A stretch of 7,361 nucleotides of DNA, taken from positions 1 to 7,361 of the forward strand of contig JAZLDV010000079.1 of NCBI GenBank assembly GCA_045614925.1. Reading direction: 5' to 3'. Of this stretch, positions 1 to 5,681 are shown in pieces. Made by a program: the position numbers and the translations under genes. Below the pieces are notes generated by a model that worked only from the letters and a program-made list of their open reading frames with translations, did not search any database and was not told where the DNA came from. Origin of the DNA: JAZLDV01 sp045614925 (GTDB lineage Bacteria > Bacillota_I > Bacilli_A > Erysipelotrichales > Coprobacillaceae). Positions within the stretch are counted from its first letter, which is position 1, and every line of letters starts with the position of its first letter.

Positions 1-1475
1 ATTGGTAATCCTAATAATTGAAGCATTGTTGGAGCTAAGTCTCCTAATTTTCCTTCTTTTAAGTTTAAGTGGGTATTAGTTACAATTAATGGTACTTCAT
101 TAGTTGTATGTGCAGTAAATGTATTATTATCTTCATCTAATAATTGTTCACTGTTACCATGGTCAGCAGTAATTAACATAGTTCCACCTAATTCAAATAC
201 TTTATCATAAACTTCACCAACGCATTCATCAACAACACTTACTGCTTTGATAGCTGCAGGAATAATTCCTGTATGTCCAACCATGTCACAGTTAGCGAAG
301 TTAACTACAACTACGTCATATAAATCTTTATCTAATTCAGCAATTAATGCATCTTTAACTTCATATGCACTCATTTCTGGTTGTAAATCATAAGTTGCTA
401 CTTTTGGTGAATTAATTAATACACGTGTAGCTCCTTCGATTTCTTTATCAACTCCACCATCCATAAAGAATGTTACGTGAGCATATTTTTCAGTTTCAGC
501 AATTCTTAATTGTTTTAAACCACAAGTTGATAAATAATCACCTAAAGTATTAGTTAAGTCTACTGCTTTAAATGCGATTTCTCCTTTTACTGTATCAGCA
601 TATCTCATCATACATACGAAACAGATATTTTCTGGTACTTCTGGTTTGAAATCTTCATAAACGTCTGCAGTAAATACATTAGACATTTGAATAGCTCTGT
701 CTGGTCTGAAGTTAGCGAAGATAATTGAATCGTTTGCTTCAATTGCTCCACCACATTCTGGATTATATCCAGGAATTACGAATTCATCTAATACTTCTTT
801 AGCATAAGAATCTTTTACGTATTGAACTGGATCACTATATGTTTCACCTGTTTTACCAACTAAAACATTATAAGCTAATTCAACACGATCCATTCTCTTA
901 TCTCTATCCATTGCATAGTATCTTCCAGATACTGAAGCAACTTGACCTACTCCAATTTCAGCCATTTTATCTACTAATTGTTGTACATATGAAGCACCAC
1001 TATCAGGAGCAACATCTCTACCATCTAAGAATGCATGTACATATACTTTTTCTAATCCTTCATTTTTAGCTAATTGTAATAATGCAAAGATATGTTCAAT
1101 TGAAGAGTGAACTCCACCATCTGATAATAATCCCCAGATGTGTAATTTTGAATCATTTTCTTTTACATGTTTAATTGCTTTTAAGAAAGCTTCATTTTCA
1201 TAGAATGTTCCTTCTTTTACAGCTTTATTAATTAATGTTAATGATTGGTAAACAACTCTACCAGCTCCAATATTTAAGTGTCCAACTTCACTGTTCCCCA
1301 TTTGTCCTTCTGGTAACCCTACAGCATTTCCACATGCTTTTAATGTAGTTGTTGGGTACATTGCCATTAAATCATCTAAATTTGGTGTATTTGCTAATTT
1401 TACAGCATTTCCTTCTACACGATCACTTAATCCATAACCGTCTAAGATACATAAAACTATTGGTCTTTTTTTCAT
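1..1475 (-). CDS. gpmI: 2,3-bisphosphoglycerate-independent phosphoglycerate mutase (3' end cut by window edge)
   Basis: Cytoplasmic glycolytic/gluconeogenic enzyme interconverting 3- and 2-phosphoglycerate through a phosphoserine intermediate with two Mn ions (family knowledge). The frame is open from ATG 1475 to the left edge: 491 complete codons, then a split codon. Known members are about 510 residues, so roughly 15-20 C-terminal residues are missing. All expected active-site residues are visible: Asp12 in ILDGYG, phosphorylatable Ser62 in MGNSEVGHLNIGAGR, His123 in SDGGVHS, the EKYAHVTFF segment, Asp397 and His401 in NCDMVGHTG, Asp438-His439 in TADHGN, and His456 in TAHTTNEVP. From memory of B. 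subtilis GpmI the metal residues keep its spacing with a constant offset of six. The start is set by GGAGGA at 1484-1489, nine bases before the ATG. It has its own promoter and follows a terminator, so it is transcribed separately from the small genes upstream. The identification is close to certain. Confidence 0.97.
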   Translation of the reverse strand, partial: MKKRPIVLCILDGYGLSDRVEGNAVKLANTPNLDDLMAMYPTTTLKACGNAVGLPEGQMGNSEVGHLNIGAGRVVYQSLTLINKAVKEGTFYENEAFLKAIKHVKENDSKLHIWGLLSDGGVHSSIEHIFALLQLAKNEGLEKVYVHAFLDGRDVAPDSGASYVQQLVDKMAEIGVGQVASVSGRYYAMDRDKRMDRVELAYNVLVGKTGETYSDPVQYVKDSYAKEVLDEFVIPGYNPECGGAIEANDSIIFANFRPDRAIQMSNVFTADVYEDFKPEVPENICFVCMMRYADTVKGEIAFKAVDLTNTLGDYLSTCGLKQLRIAETEKYAHVTFFMDGGVDKEIEGATRVLINSPKVATYDLQPEMSAYEVKDALIAELDKDLYDVVVVNFANCDMVGHTGIIPAAIKAVSVVDECVGEVYDKVFELGGTMLITADHGNSEQLLDEDNNTFTAHTTNEVPLIVTNTHLNLKEGKLGDLAPTMLQLLGLP

Positions 1476-1499
1476 TTTATTCTTCCTCCATATGCGCTC

Positions 1500-1528
1500 A
1501 TTATACATAATTCATCTATAAAAATAAA
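1500..1528 (-). promoter_or_regulatory. Predicted sigma-A promoter of gpmI
   Basis: On the minus strand a perfect -10 hexamer TATAAT lies at 1500-1505, and a weak -35 (TTTATT) at 1523-1528 gives a 17-base spacer. Transcription would begin near 1493, leaving a leader of about 18 bases with the Shine-Dalgarno almost at its 5' end. It sits between the upstream terminator and gpmI, as expected. The -10 is convincing and the -35 is not. Confidence 0.55.
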
Positions 1529-1550
1529 GTTTAAAAGACTATTTTTTCAC

Positions 1551-1586
1551 AAAAAGAAAAAAGATATTATTTTTATAATATCTTTT
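1551..1586 (-). terminator. Intrinsic terminator after the two small unknown genes
   Basis: A perfect 12-bp inverted repeat pairs 1559-1570 with 1575-1586 around a 4-base loop. Read on the minus strand it is followed by a T-rich tail (TTTTTTCTTTTT, 1551-1562, partly inside the stem). It starts one base past the TGA stop of the small membrane-protein gene. The stem is almost all A-T with one G-C pair, so it may be leaky; its position supports termination on the minus strand. Confidence 0.6.
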
Positions 1587-1587
1587 A

Positions 1588-1773
1588 TCATCTTCTTCTT
1601 TTTTTAGGTAATGAAATGATATATATTCCTATAAAACTTATAATTAATGGCCAATAAGTCATCAGATATTGTTCAATCATAAAAAACGGATTAACCTGTT
1701 TATCATTCTTATAAATTGTAAGAGTTACCCCTAAAATCATACATAGAGTTCCTATATGTTTCCTTATATTCAT
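1588..1773 (-). CDS. Small two-helix membrane protein, unknown function
   Basis: From the preferred start this is 61 residues. There are two hydrophobic segments, about residues 6-21 (HIGTLCMILGVTLTIY) and 40-55 (YWPLIISFIGIYIISL), joined by a short polar linker. The ends are positively charged (NIRKH at the N-terminus, KKRRR at the C-terminus). By the positive-inside rule this predicts a membrane hairpin with both ends in the cytoplasm. The 'WPLII-x(3)-GIYII' pattern faintly recalls the LiaI/LiaF-like small transmembrane domain (DUF5668 type), but this is only a resemblance. An ATG at 1788 would give 66 residues but has no ribosome binding site; the ATG at 1773 has GGTGAT at 1778-1783 and is preferred. 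The gene lies just downstream of the 129 aa gene and before a terminator, so the two are likely co-transcribed. I cannot assign a function. Confidence 0.7.
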   Translation of the reverse strand: MNIRKHIGTLCMILGVTLTIYKNDKQVNPFFMIEQYLMTYWPLIISFIGIYIISLPKKRRR

Positions 1774-1777
1774 ATTC

Positions 1778-1783
1778 ATCACC
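1778..1783 (-). promoter_or_regulatory. Ribosome binding site deciding the start of the small membrane protein
   Basis: GGTGAT on the minus strand matches the downstream half of the extended anti-Shine-Dalgarno pairing region and lies four bases before ATG 1773. The zinc-ribbon gene at 4008 uses the same GGTGAT three bases before its ATG. The upstream ATGs at 1788 and 1785 have no purine-rich site, and the one at 1779 overlaps this motif. Confidence 0.5.
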
Positions 1784-1808
1784 ATCATTATTATATCTAT
1801 AATAATAA

Positions 1809-2198
1809 TCAGATATTGTCATTAATTATATCTCTTGTTAGTTTTAATATATCTTTAATATTAATATCTTCTTTTCCCTTTTGTGAATAAGCATATAACA
1901 TATCATTTTCAAATTCAAAACGATTAGAATGAATCATACTATTCATATCTCTTCTTAATTCAAATGATAATTGTATAAATTTATTTTCATCCATCTTTCT
2001 AAGCAAAATACATAAAGACGCTATAGATAATTCTAAATCTAAAGTTGTTTTTAAACGATCATGATTAAGAATATCTTTTTCAATAACATCATAACTACTT
2101 TCAATCTGTCTCAATCTATTCATAATCATTTCTACACCAACAACTGTTTCTTCTAACGCTTCTATAAAGCACTCTCTCTTAAGTTCTCTTTTATCCAT
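1809..2198 (-). CDS. Hypothetical 129 aa helical cytoplasmic protein
   Basis: I do not recognise this protein. It is 129 residues, rich in charged residues and Leu/Ile/Met, with no signal peptide, membrane segment or cysteine pair. The heptad-like spacing of hydrophobic residues suggests several long amphipathic helices, roughly residues 3-33, 36-70, 73-90 and 112-127. A small helical bundle or dimer is plausible. The start is supported by GAGGT at 2204-2208, five bases before ATG 2198. It lies 50 bases downstream of ftsX with the ftsX terminator in between, and 20-35 bases upstream of the small membrane-protein gene, with which it probably forms a two-gene unit. No clear promoter is visible in the short gap upstream, so read-through from ftsEX is possible. 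The reading frame and ribosome binding site make it a credible gene; the function is unknown. Confidence 0.85.
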   Translation of the reverse strand: MDKRELKRECFIEALEETVVGVEMIMNRLRQIESSYDVIEKDILNHDRLKTTLDLELSIASLCILLRKMDENKFIQLSFELRRDMNSMIHSNRFEFENDMLYAYSQKGKEDINIKDILKLTRDIINDNI

Positions 2199-2222
2199 AT
2201 TCTACCTCATCTTTTAATTTAC

Positions 2223-2249
2223 AAAAAAAGAATTCCTAAGAATTCTTTT
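2223..2249 (-). terminator. Intrinsic terminator at the end of ftsX
   Basis: A perfect 10-bp inverted repeat pairs 2226-2235 with 2240-2249 around a 4-base loop, and on the minus strand it runs into seven Ts (2223-2229). The stem begins inside the ftsX TAA stop (2248-2250), so the transcript has almost no 3' untranslated region. Each arm contains GAATTC. With only two G-C pairs in the stem it may be a weak terminator. Confidence 0.7.
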
Positions 2250-3162
2250 AAAATTTTAAAAATCTTGTTACTGAGAATGTACTTGCAGCAAATCCTACTC
2301 CAACTCCTACTCCTGCTAAAATTCCAGAGAATTCTAAAATAAAAGGCATAGGTTCTCTTAATGTAAATAATGTTGGGATAACTGGAAGTAATTCAGTATA
2401 AATAAATTCATATCCAAAGATTAATAATGCAATAGGTAATAATGATCCAAGTAATCCAATTAATGCTCCTTCTAACATAAAAGGAATTCTAATATACCAA
2501 TTGCTTGCTCCTACAACACGCATAATTTCAATCTCTTTAGATCTGGCATTAATTGCCATCTTAATCGTATTGACAATCATAAATAATGCAACAATTCCTA
2601 ATCCAATAATAAAGATTGTTCCACCATTTCTAATATACCCTAATGTTTCAATCATATTTGTTGTAGATTCTTCTCCAGATCTTGCTTCTCTAATTCCTTC
2701 AATCTGGGCAATTTTATCTTTAACAACTTCTATTTCTCTTACATTATCAACTTCAATTTTATAAGCAGCACCTAACGGATTATCATTTCTATATGTTTCA
2801 AATAATTCAGCTGCTTCTTTATCATCTGCTAAAGATTCTATCAAAACATCTAACTCATTATCTTTAGAAGAGAATTCAACACTCTTTACTCCTTCAACTG
2901 ATTCAATCACTGAAGTTAAAGATCTTGCATCTTCATCACTTAATTCTCTATTCACTTGTGCATAAATAGTAATGTTATCTTCTATATTTAATGTAATATC
3001 AGAAATATTAATCCCAATAACTCCAATAACCATAATTAATGTTAAAGTGATTGTCACTGAAATTATAGAAGAGATAGACATAGCTCCATTTCTGACAATA
3101 TTCTGTAATGCTGTTTTAAAATGTTTAGGCAGATTAAAAATAGAACTCTTCAATTCCGTCAT
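2248..3162 (-). CDS. ftsX: Cell-division ABC transporter-like membrane subunit FtsX
   Basis: FtsX is the membrane partner of FtsE; in Gram-positives the FtsEX complex activates extracellular peptidoglycan hydrolases (known for the family). This one is 304 residues, the normal size, and has the classic layout. A short cytoplasmic N-terminus is followed by TM1 (about 28-52), one large extracellular loop (about 53-180), TM2 (about 181-202), a cytoplasmic segment with the conserved RSKEIEIMRVVGASNWYIR stretch (207-225), TM3 (about 229-256) and TM4 (about 273-297). That cytoplasmic segment is the coupling region characteristic of FtsX/MacB-type permeases. I start it at ATG 3162 because a perfect AGGAGG (3171-3176) precedes it. 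An in-frame ATG at 3189 would add nine residues but lies upstream of that site. The gene overlaps the end of ftsE by 29 bases, indicating translational coupling and fixed stoichiometry. Confidence 0.95.
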   Translation of the reverse strand: MTELKSSIFNLPKHFKTALQNIVRNGAMSISSIISVTITLTLIMVIGVIGINISDITLNIEDNITIYAQVNRELSDEDARSLTSVIESVEGVKSVEFSSKDNELDVLIESLADDKEAAELFETYRNDNPLGAAYKIEVDNVREIEVVKDKIAQIEGIREARSGEESTTNMIETLGYIRNGGTIFIIGLGIVALFMIVNTIKMAINARSKEIEIMRVVGASNWYIRIPFMLEGALIGLLGSLLPIALLIFGYEFIYTELLPVIPTLFTLREPMPFILEFSGILAGVGVGVGFAASTFSVTRFLKF

Positions 3163-3841
3163 ATAAATAACCTCCTGTACTTGTATCATTTTTCACACAA
3201 CCATTTTCAATATGAATTGTTCTTTTCTTAAAGTTTTCCACAATTGTTCTATCATGTGTAACAACAATAATTGTTGTATGATTTGTTTTATTAATATACT
3301 CTAATAATTTAATAATTTCTTCAGATGTATCAGGATCTAAGTTTCCTGTTGGCTCATCTGCAATTAATACCTTTGGATTATTAACAATTGCTCTAGCAAT
3401 AGAGACACGTTGTTGTTCTCCACCAGATAAATTTGCAGGATATGATCTTGCTTTATCTGATAATCCAACTACTTCTAATATTTCTAATGTTCTTTTTCTA
3501 ATAATATGTTTAGGCGTATCTATAACTTCTAAAGCAAAAGCAACATTTTCATAAACTGTCTTTTTAGGTAATAAACGATATTCCTGAAATACAACACCTA
3601 TTTTTCTTCTAAAATAAGGAACATGTCTATCTTTAATTTTCGATACATCTTTTCCATCAACAAAAACTTGACCAGTTGTCGCTTTTTCTTCTCTATATAA
3701 TAACTTCATAAATGAAGATTTCCCTGCACCTGTAGGTCCAATCACATAAACAAATTCACCAGGAGCAATATTTAAATCCATACCATTTAATGCGTTCACA
3801 CCATTTTTATATTTTTTGGTTACACCTTCTAACTTGATCAT
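3134..3841 (-). CDS. ftsE: Cell-division ATP-binding protein FtsE
   Basis: Cytoplasmic ATPase of the FtsEX complex, which powers septal peptidoglycan hydrolase activation rather than transport (family knowledge). At 235 residues it is close to the usual size of about 225-230. All ABC motifs are intact: Walker A GPTGAGKSS (35-43), Q-loop VVFQEYRLLP (83-92), signature LSGGEQQR (138-145), Walker B VLIADEP (158-164) followed by TGNLDP, and the switch histidine in VVTHD (His196). EYRLLP after the Q-loop is typical of FtsE rather than of general LolD/MacB ATPases, and ftsX follows directly, which settles the identity. The start ATG 3841 has GAGGAG at 3853-3858, with a slightly long spacing of 11 bases. 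Its last codons double as the ftsX ribosome binding site and start region. A promoter with an extended -10 lies just upstream. Confidence 0.97.
   Translation of the reverse strand: MIKLEGVTKKYKNGVNALNGMDLNIAPGEFVYVIGPTGAGKSSFMKLLYREEKATTGQVFVDGKDVSKIKDRHVPYFRRKIGVVFQEYRLLPKKTVYENVAFALEVIDTPKHIIRKRTLEILEVVGLSDKARSYPANLSGGEQQRVSIARAIVNNPKVLIADEPTGNLDPDTSEEIIKLLEYINKTNHTTIIVVTHDRTIVENFKKRTIHIENGCVKNDTSTGGYLYDGIEEFYF
3171..3176 (-). promoter_or_regulatory. ftsX ribosome binding site inside the ftsE coding sequence
   Basis: AGGAGG on the minus strand lies eight bases before ATG 3162 and fixes the ftsX start there rather than at 3189. Read in the ftsE frame, the same bases encode part of the FtsE C-terminal tail TGGYLYD. 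Signal and protein sequence are therefore under joint constraint. Confidence 0.85.
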
Positions 3842-3864
3842 CTTTTTTCACACTCCTCTTACTT

Positions 3865-3891
3865 ATTATATCATATATATTGTCTACTCAA
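3865..3891 (-). promoter_or_regulatory. Predicted promoter of ftsEX (extended -10)
   Basis: On the minus strand TATAAT at 3865-3870 is preceded by TG at the extended -10 position (TGATATAAT). A TTGAGT at 3886-3891 could serve as -35 but the spacer is only 15 bases. Transcription would begin near 3858, giving a leader of about 17 bases that starts in the Shine-Dalgarno. The -10 looks convincing; the short spacer lowers confidence. Confidence 0.5.
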
Positions 3892-3892
3892 T

Positions 3893-3910
3893 ATAACTAA
3901 TATTGGTTAT
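3893..3910. repeat. Near-perfect 18-base palindrome upstream of the ftsE promoter
   Basis: The two 9-base halves are complementary except for one position (T3898 against G3905). The palindrome ends two bases before the candidate ftsE -35 and lies in the divergent region shared with the zinc-ribbon gene. It could be an operator for a dimeric regulator. In DNA this AT-rich such palindromes also arise by chance, so this is only a candidate. Confidence 0.25.
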
Positions 3911-3980
3911 TCTCTCTTTTTAATCCGCTTAATAATTATACACCTATTTTCAATATTTCATAGGACTTTTTTTCATTTGA

Positions 3981-3989
3981 TGTTATAAT
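3981..3989 (+). promoter_or_regulatory. Predicted extended -10 promoter of the zinc-ribbon gene
   Basis: TGTTATAAT matches the extended -10 consensus exactly, 18 bases before the ATG at 4008. No good -35 is visible 16-18 bases upstream, as is common for extended -10 promoters. Transcription would start near 3996, immediately at the AGAGGTGAT ribosome binding site (3996-4004), leaving a leader of only about 12 bases. Confidence 0.55.
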
Positions 3990-4007
3990 AAATTTAGAGG
4001 TGATCAT

Positions 4008-4202
4008 ATGAAAACATGTCCTATTTGCCAAAATATTATGAAAGAAGATTGTTATATCAAGAATAATGCATCCACATTAAGTGATTATGAACTTATTGAA
4101 AAAGATCCTATGACTCTTAAAAAGACAAAACATTCTCTTAAAGCTGCATTATGCAAGAAATGTGGCCACATTGAATTTTATGTTGAATTAAACGAAGAAT
4201 AA
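4008..4202 (+). CDS. Small zinc-ribbon protein, unknown function
   Basis: A 64-residue protein with two cysteine knuckles, CPIC (Cys4, Cys7) near the N-terminus and CKKCG (Cys49, Cys52) near the C-terminus. This is the pattern of a structural zinc ribbon; a further Cys15 is not in a pair. The middle is polar, with a lysine-rich stretch (residues 37-45), and the end is acidic (ELNEE). The CKKCGHIEFY ending resembles small zinc-ribbon proteins annotated as nucleic-acid-binding or DUF6487-like, but this is by eye and the function is not known. The start is firm, with AGAGGTGAT at 3996-4004. It is the only plus-strand gene here, divergent from ftsEX and convergent with the CorC-family gene, sharing that gene's terminator. 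Confidence 0.85.
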   Translation: MKTCPICQNIMKEDCYIKNNASTLSDYELIEKDPMTLKKTKHSLKAALCKKCGHIEFYVELNEE

Positions 4203-4227
4203 TATAATAACAATTCCTTTTTCAAAC

Positions 4228-4254
4228 AAAAAACCAGGTTATCCTGGTTTTTTT
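4228..4254. terminator. Bidirectional intrinsic terminator between convergent genes
   Basis: AAAAAACCAGG (4228-4238), a 4-base loop and CCTGGTTTTTTT (4243-4254) form a strong hairpin. The CCAGG/CCTGG core contains four G-C pairs and is flanked by an A tract on one side and a T tract on the other. It ends the zinc-ribbon gene on the plus strand and the CorC-family gene on the minus strand. The minus-strand TAA stop (4239-4241) lies in the loop and the CCTGG arm encodes the protein's last Pro-Gly. This is the best terminator in the window. Confidence 0.9.
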
Positions 4255-5534
4255 AGTTTAAGAATTGCTGATAATATTTGATGTTCTTCTATTTTTTCAA
4301 TAAGTATACTCATTGTTTCTAATTTTAATTCTAAATCTGTTCCATCTTCTGGAATATCACCTAAATTATGAAAAATAAAACCATTCAATGTTTCATAATC
4401 TTCATTTTCTAAATGAATCTGAAGTTCTCTTTCTAAATCTTCTATCAATATACTTCCATGTACTTTATAAGTATAATCATCTATTTTATTGATATGACTC
4501 TCTTCATTCTCTAAATCTCCTATTAATTGTTCAATAAGATCATGTAAAGTAATCATACCACTTACTCCACCATATTCATCTAATACAATAGCTATTGAAT
4601 GTTTATTCTTTTTCATATTTCTAAACAATATATCAGCTTTAAGTGTGTCATAAACAAAATAAGGTTTTTCTACAGCATTTTTTATAACACTGTCTTTATC
4701 AGTTTTCTGTAATCTAAAATATATTTTTGTATTCAATATTCCTATAATATTATCTGGATTATTATCACATATAGGATAATAAGAATATTTATTTGAAATA
4801 ATCGTCTGATGCCATACATCTATATCATCATTTTTATCCAACATAACAATATCTGTTCTATGCGTTAATATCTCATCAGCAGACAAATCATCAAATTCAA
4901 ATATATTTTTTATCAGATTTTTCTCTATAACATCAATCGTTCCTGTCTCACTACCAATGTCTGCCATCATTTTTATTTCTTCTTCGCTATCCTGTACCCT
5001 TTGTTCATCTATATCAATTCTTAATAGTTTCAATACAATATTGACTGACCACATCAAAAAACAAACTATCGGTGAAAAAACAGACGATATAAATAAAATA
5101 AACCCTGACATACTTAAAGCTATTTCTTCAGATTTTCTCATACCTATAGCCTTAGGTATCAGTTCACCAAAAACAAGTGTAATATACGATAATAATATTG
5201 TAATCACAATAACTGAAATAGATTCTAGTACTTGCCATGAAAGATTAACTCCCATATATTGTAAAAAGCGTACAAGATAATCAGAAAAGTTTTCTGATGC
5301 AAATGCACTTCCTAAAAAACCTGATAATGTGATTGATATTTGTGTAGATGATAAAAATCTAGATGGCTCTTTTGTCAGTTTTTCTAAACGTAATGCTCTT
5401 TTATCTTTTTTTAGTACAAGCGCCTTAAGTCTATTATCATTCATAGAAATAACAGCCACTTCTACACATGCAAATATAGCGTTCATTGCTATAAGACATA
5501 CTTGTAATAATATCATGAAAAAAAATGAGTCCAT
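4239..5534 (-). CDS. CNNM/CorC (HlyC/CorC) family membrane protein with CBS domains
   Basis: Members of this family are implicated in Mg2+ (and Co2+) efflux or homeostasis, though they are often annotated as 'hemolysins'. At 431 residues it has the full layout. An N-terminal DUF21 transmembrane domain (about 3-170) includes the STQISITL segment (63-70) and GELIPKAIG (123-131), which correspond to conserved ion-path motifs. A linker EEEIKMMADIGSETG (184-198) leads to IFEFDD, followed by a CBS pair (about 216-335) with VLDEYGGVSGMITLHDL (317-333) in the second CBS. A CorC_HlyC C-terminal domain follows (about 345-428). The start ATG 5534 is preceded by AAGGAGG with a short 4-base gap. It is transcribed alone: a terminator for the lipid kinase gene lies upstream, and its own 3' end is built into the shared bidirectional terminator. 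The family is certain; the transported ion and direction are inferred from relatives. Confidence 0.93.
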   Translation of the reverse strand: MDSFFFMILLQVCLIAMNAIFACVEVAVISMNDNRLKALVLKKDKRALRLEKLTKEPSRFLSSTQISITLSGFLGSAFASENFSDYLVRFLQYMGVNLSWQVLESISVIVITILLSYITLVFGELIPKAIGMRKSEEIALSMSGFILFISSVFSPIVCFLMWSVNIVLKLLRIDIDEQRVQDSEEEIKMMADIGSETGTIDVIEKNLIKNIFEFDDLSADEILTHRTDIVMLDKNDDIDVWHQTIISNKYSYYPICDNNPDNIIGILNTKIYFRLQKTDKDSVIKNAVEKPYFVYDTLKADILFRNMKKNKHSIAIVLDEYGGVSGMITLHDLIEQLIGDLENEESHINKIDDYTYKVHGSILIEDLERELQIHLENEDYETLNGFIFHNLGDIPEDGTDLELKLETMSILIEKIEEHQILSAILKLKKPG

Positions 5535-5564
5535 ACTTCCTCCTTTATTTTCACCATATTATCA

Positions 5565-5594
5565 AATTTATCTTTTTAACACTATAGATGTAAA
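5565..5594 (-). promoter_or_regulatory. Possible promoter of the CorC-family gene
   Basis: On the minus strand TTTACA (5589-5594, five of six consensus bases) is followed 18 bases later by TAAATT (5565-5570, four of six). This would give a leader of about 24 bases. It is the best pairing I can find in the gap, but other AT-rich hexamers there are comparable, so the exact site is uncertain. Confidence 0.3.
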
Positions 5595-5597
5595 CAT

Positions 5598-5618
5598 TGC
5601 TTAACCATTTCTTAAGCA
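5598..5618. repeat. Inverted repeat upstream of the CorC-family gene
   Basis: TGCTTAA (5598-5604) and TTAAGCA (5612-5618) form perfect 7-base arms around a 7-base spacer. No T tract follows, so it is not a terminator. It lies just upstream of the candidate -35 of the CorC-family gene, where an operator might lie. It could equally be chance. Confidence 0.3.
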
Positions 5619-5649
5619 CAATAACCTATAAGAATAATATTTATGTCAT

Positions 5650-5681
5650 AAAAAAATATTCCTTACTAAGTAAGGAATATT
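5650..5681 (-). terminator. Intrinsic terminator of the methyltransferase-lipid kinase unit
   Basis: A perfect 12-bp stem (5655-5666 paired with 5670-5681) with a 3-base loop is followed on the minus strand by seven Ts (5650-5656, partly in the stem). The stem overlaps the TAA stop (5680-5682) of the lipid kinase gene, so the 3' untranslated region is practically the hairpin itself. Confidence 0.8.

Noticed and set aside
839..1069. Plus-strand ORF of 76 codons
   Set aside because: It is antisense to gpmI, whose frame carries intact catalytic motifs; its His/Leu/Tyr-rich low-complexity product is typical of a shadow frame.
2501..3166. Two plus-strand ORFs (2501-2764 and 2972-3166)
   Set aside because: They are antisense to ftsX; the Ile/Leu/Thr-rich products mirror FtsX codons and no ribosome binding site supports them.
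3160..3189. Longer FtsX start at ATG 3189
   Set aside because: The perfect AGGAGG at 3171-3176 lies downstream of that ATG and properly positions ATG 3162 instead; the resulting 304 aa length fits the family.
4957..5604. Two plus-strand ORFs (4957-5280 and 5329-5604)
   Set aside because: They are antisense to the CorC-family gene; the second runs into the intergenic region only because no stop occurs. No family resemblance or start signal is seen.
5598..5618. Inverted repeat as a second terminator for the CorC-family region
   Set aside because: The arms are only seven bases and no T tract follows on either strand; a clear terminator already exists at 5650-5681.
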